Positions 62,868 to 64,000 of a stretch of DNA of 64,000 nucleotides are shown here, in pieces. The DNA comes from CBDEGU01 sp965238045 (lineage in GTDB: Bacteria > Acidobacteriota > Terriglobia > Bryobacterales > UBA6623), in assembly GCA_965238045.1 (NCBI GenBank), contig CBDEGU010000012.1, forward strand, positions 2,108,001 through 2,172,000, read 5' to 3'. Under the pieces are notes generated by a model. The model saw nothing but the letters and a program-made list of their open reading frames with translations, had not been told where the DNA came from and ran no database searches. The translations under genes and the position numbers were made by a program. Within the stretch, counting starts at the first letter, position 1. Every line of letters begins with the position of its first letter.

Positions 62868-63521
62868 ATGAGACCCATTGTCATTACACTGTTGCTGGGC
62901 GCGGCGACGCTCTCGGCGGAAACGATCAACTTCGACTCGAGCGCCGTCGGTTCGGTACCCGCTGGCTGGTCGCTCGCAATGACCCATGACGGCGGTAGTC
63001 CGAAATGGGCAACCCTGAAGGACGGCACGGCGCCCAGTTCGCCCAATGTCCTGGCACAGACTTCGATCGATCGCACGAACGGCCGCTTCCCCCTGGCGAT
63101 CCTCGATGGTGTGACGACTGCCAGCAGCAAGGTGAGCGTGAAGTTCCGGCCCATCTCCGGAGAGGTGGACCAGGCCGGAGGGCTCGTCTGGCGATACAAG
63201 GACAAGAACAACTACTACGTCGTCCGGGCCAACGCGCTCGAAAACAACGTCGTTCTTTATAAGGTGGAGGGCGGCAAGCGTTCCTCGCTGGCTCCGAAAG
63301 GCACCGCCGCCAAGACGTACGGTGTCAAGCATACCGTCCCTTCCGGCACCTGGAGCACCCTCGGCGTGGCCTTCGACGGCAATCTGTTCACCGTCTACTT
63401 CGACGGAAAGAAGCTGTACGAGGTTGAGGATGGGACCTTTTCCGCGGCCGGCAAAGTTGGTCTGTGGACGAAGGCCGACAGCGTGACGCACTTTGATGAC
63501 TTTCAGGTGAGTGTGAAATGA
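62868..63521 (+). CDS. secreted concanavalin-like beta-sandwich protein
   Basis: A 217-residue protein with a short signal peptide (MRPIVITLLLGAATLSAE). The mature part looks like a laminin-G/DUF1080-like jelly roll: INFDSSAVGSVPAGWSLAMTHDGG, QAGGLVWRYKDKNNYYVVRANAL, WSTLGVAFDGNLFTVYFDGKKLYEV, VGLWTKADSVTHFDDFQV. Such domains bind or cleave sugars. GGAAGGAAC before ATG 62868 supports this start; the longer upstream frame crosses the GT2 fragment and is not coding. Confidence 0.75.
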   Translation: MRPIVITLLLGAATLSAETINFDSSAVGSVPAGWSLAMTHDGGSPKWATLKDGTAPSSPNVLAQTSIDRTNGRFPLAILDGVTTASSKVSVKFRPISGEVDQAGGLVWRYKDKNNYYVVRANALENNVVLYKVEGGKRSSLAPKGTAAKTYGVKHTVPSGTWSTLGVAFDGNLFTVYFDGKKLYEVEDGTFSAAGKVGLWTKADSVTHFDDFQVSVK

Positions 63522-63991
63522 GCATCCTGACGAAACGGCAGGTGGCGGCGTGCCTTGACCATCGTGTCTTCGAAAACCGTGCCCCGAAAAGGGATAACAT
63601 GGCCGTCAGGTTGCACGGTGCGCGCGGAGATGTTCTCAACGCGAAACATACCTTTTACTTCCGGGATCTTGATGTTTGCGTAGTCATGTCCTTTTTCGGT
63701 AAGGATTTTGATCCGGACGTGCTGGGTATCAAACTTTTTCTTGTGATTCGAAAAGACCTCCCGGTAGAGAACGACCGCATGCGCCCCGGGGTTTATCGGG
63801 TCATCTTTCAGCTCCAGTTCCGCCAGCGGAATCGGCTGCCACGCGTCGCTGGCGCCAGCCACTGTCGCCGGCCCGCAGGCCAGCGCCAGCAGGCCGGCGA
63901 GGCCAAGGATGAATGCTCTTACTCTCGCCCGGCAGCTCGAATTTCCTGCCAGCGCCAAATACAAATCACGAGGAAGCTTCCCATCTGTCAT
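63503..63991 (-). pseudogene. truncated DUF3857 (transglutaminase-associated) protein
   Basis: The frame from ATG 63989-63991 gives 162 residues: a hydrophobic export segment (ILGLAGLLALACGPATVAGA) and the first part of a DUF3857 domain (HAVVLYREVF, FDTQHVRIKILTEKGHDYANI, GMFRVENISARTVQPDGHVIPFRG, FEDTMVKAR). The domain ends in mid-fold after FEDTMVKAR and runs into RHLPFRQDAHFTLT-stop, overlapping the 3' end of the convergent gene by 19 bases. The rest of the domain and the usual transglutaminase part are missing. Confidence 0.65.
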
Positions 63992-64000
63992 GGCACCCTC

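Overview
The window looks like a chromosomal segment of an Acidobacteriota bacterium, most likely of the Solibacter/Bryobacter type. This is inferred from gene content and not from a marker gene. Evidence: a PadR regulator with an 'acidobacterial duplicated' FtsX/MacB-type permease, many Tat-exported (SRRxFL) enzymes, secreted BNR/sialidase-like proteins, a PQQ dehydrogenase with cytochrome c partners, high GC, and short runs of same-strand genes with modest intergenic gaps.

Layout. 1-17,700 is mostly metabolic: an MBL-fold hydrolase cut by the left edge, an isocitrate/isopropylmalate-type dehydrogenase, an NTF2-like protein, an S-adenosylmethionine hydrolase divergent from a cysteine desulfurase, two sodium:solute symporters, a DmpA-type peptidase, arginine decarboxylase, a 2-hydroxyacid dehydrogenase, KDG kinase, a membrane dipeptidase and a Fic protein. 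17,700-19,270 holds no intact gene on the + strand: a start-less open frame is followed by a hairpin-rich stretch ending in a good terminator (candidate RNA). 19,270-24,507 is a PadR-controlled MacAB-like efflux operon. 24,690-34,000 is a secreted-glycan group: three sialidase-like BNR proteins, a CehA/McbA-like metallohydrolase, an exported dihydrodipicolinate-synthase/NanA-superfamily lyase and a broken class III aminotransferase. 34,375-37,570 is a cupin / dihaem cytochrome c / PQQ dehydrogenase operon. 38,129-42,604 has a CocE-type hydrolase, an exported SelA-like PLP protein and an aspartate dehydrogenase.

43,248-53,462 is an insertion hot spot: an IS256 element, a HEPN plus zinc-ribbon protein, a group II intron that has lost its reverse transcriptase, an IS630 element and two copies of one IS1595 element. 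A trypsin-like protease gene is split by IS630 and IS1595. Removing both elements and one copy of each target duplication restores a single 241-codon frame. 49,991-59,322 returns to an enolase-superfamily enzyme, an amidohydrolase, a PA14/pentahaem cytochrome with a sorbosone-dehydrogenase-like partner, and an MscS-type channel. A tRNA-Pro (CGG) at 59,593 is followed by an IS91 element with its tyrosine recombinase. The last 1.5 kb mixes one intact secreted protein with 5' fragments of three other genes.

Three dispersed short repeat families were found by reading: a ~181-194 bp element with ~20 bp terminal inverted repeats (three copies), a ~110 bp element (two copies), and a ~120 bp non-autonomous derivative of an IS6-family element (two copies plus a transposase-bearing remnant and a fused end pair). 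All family assignments rest on visible motifs; no database search was possible.
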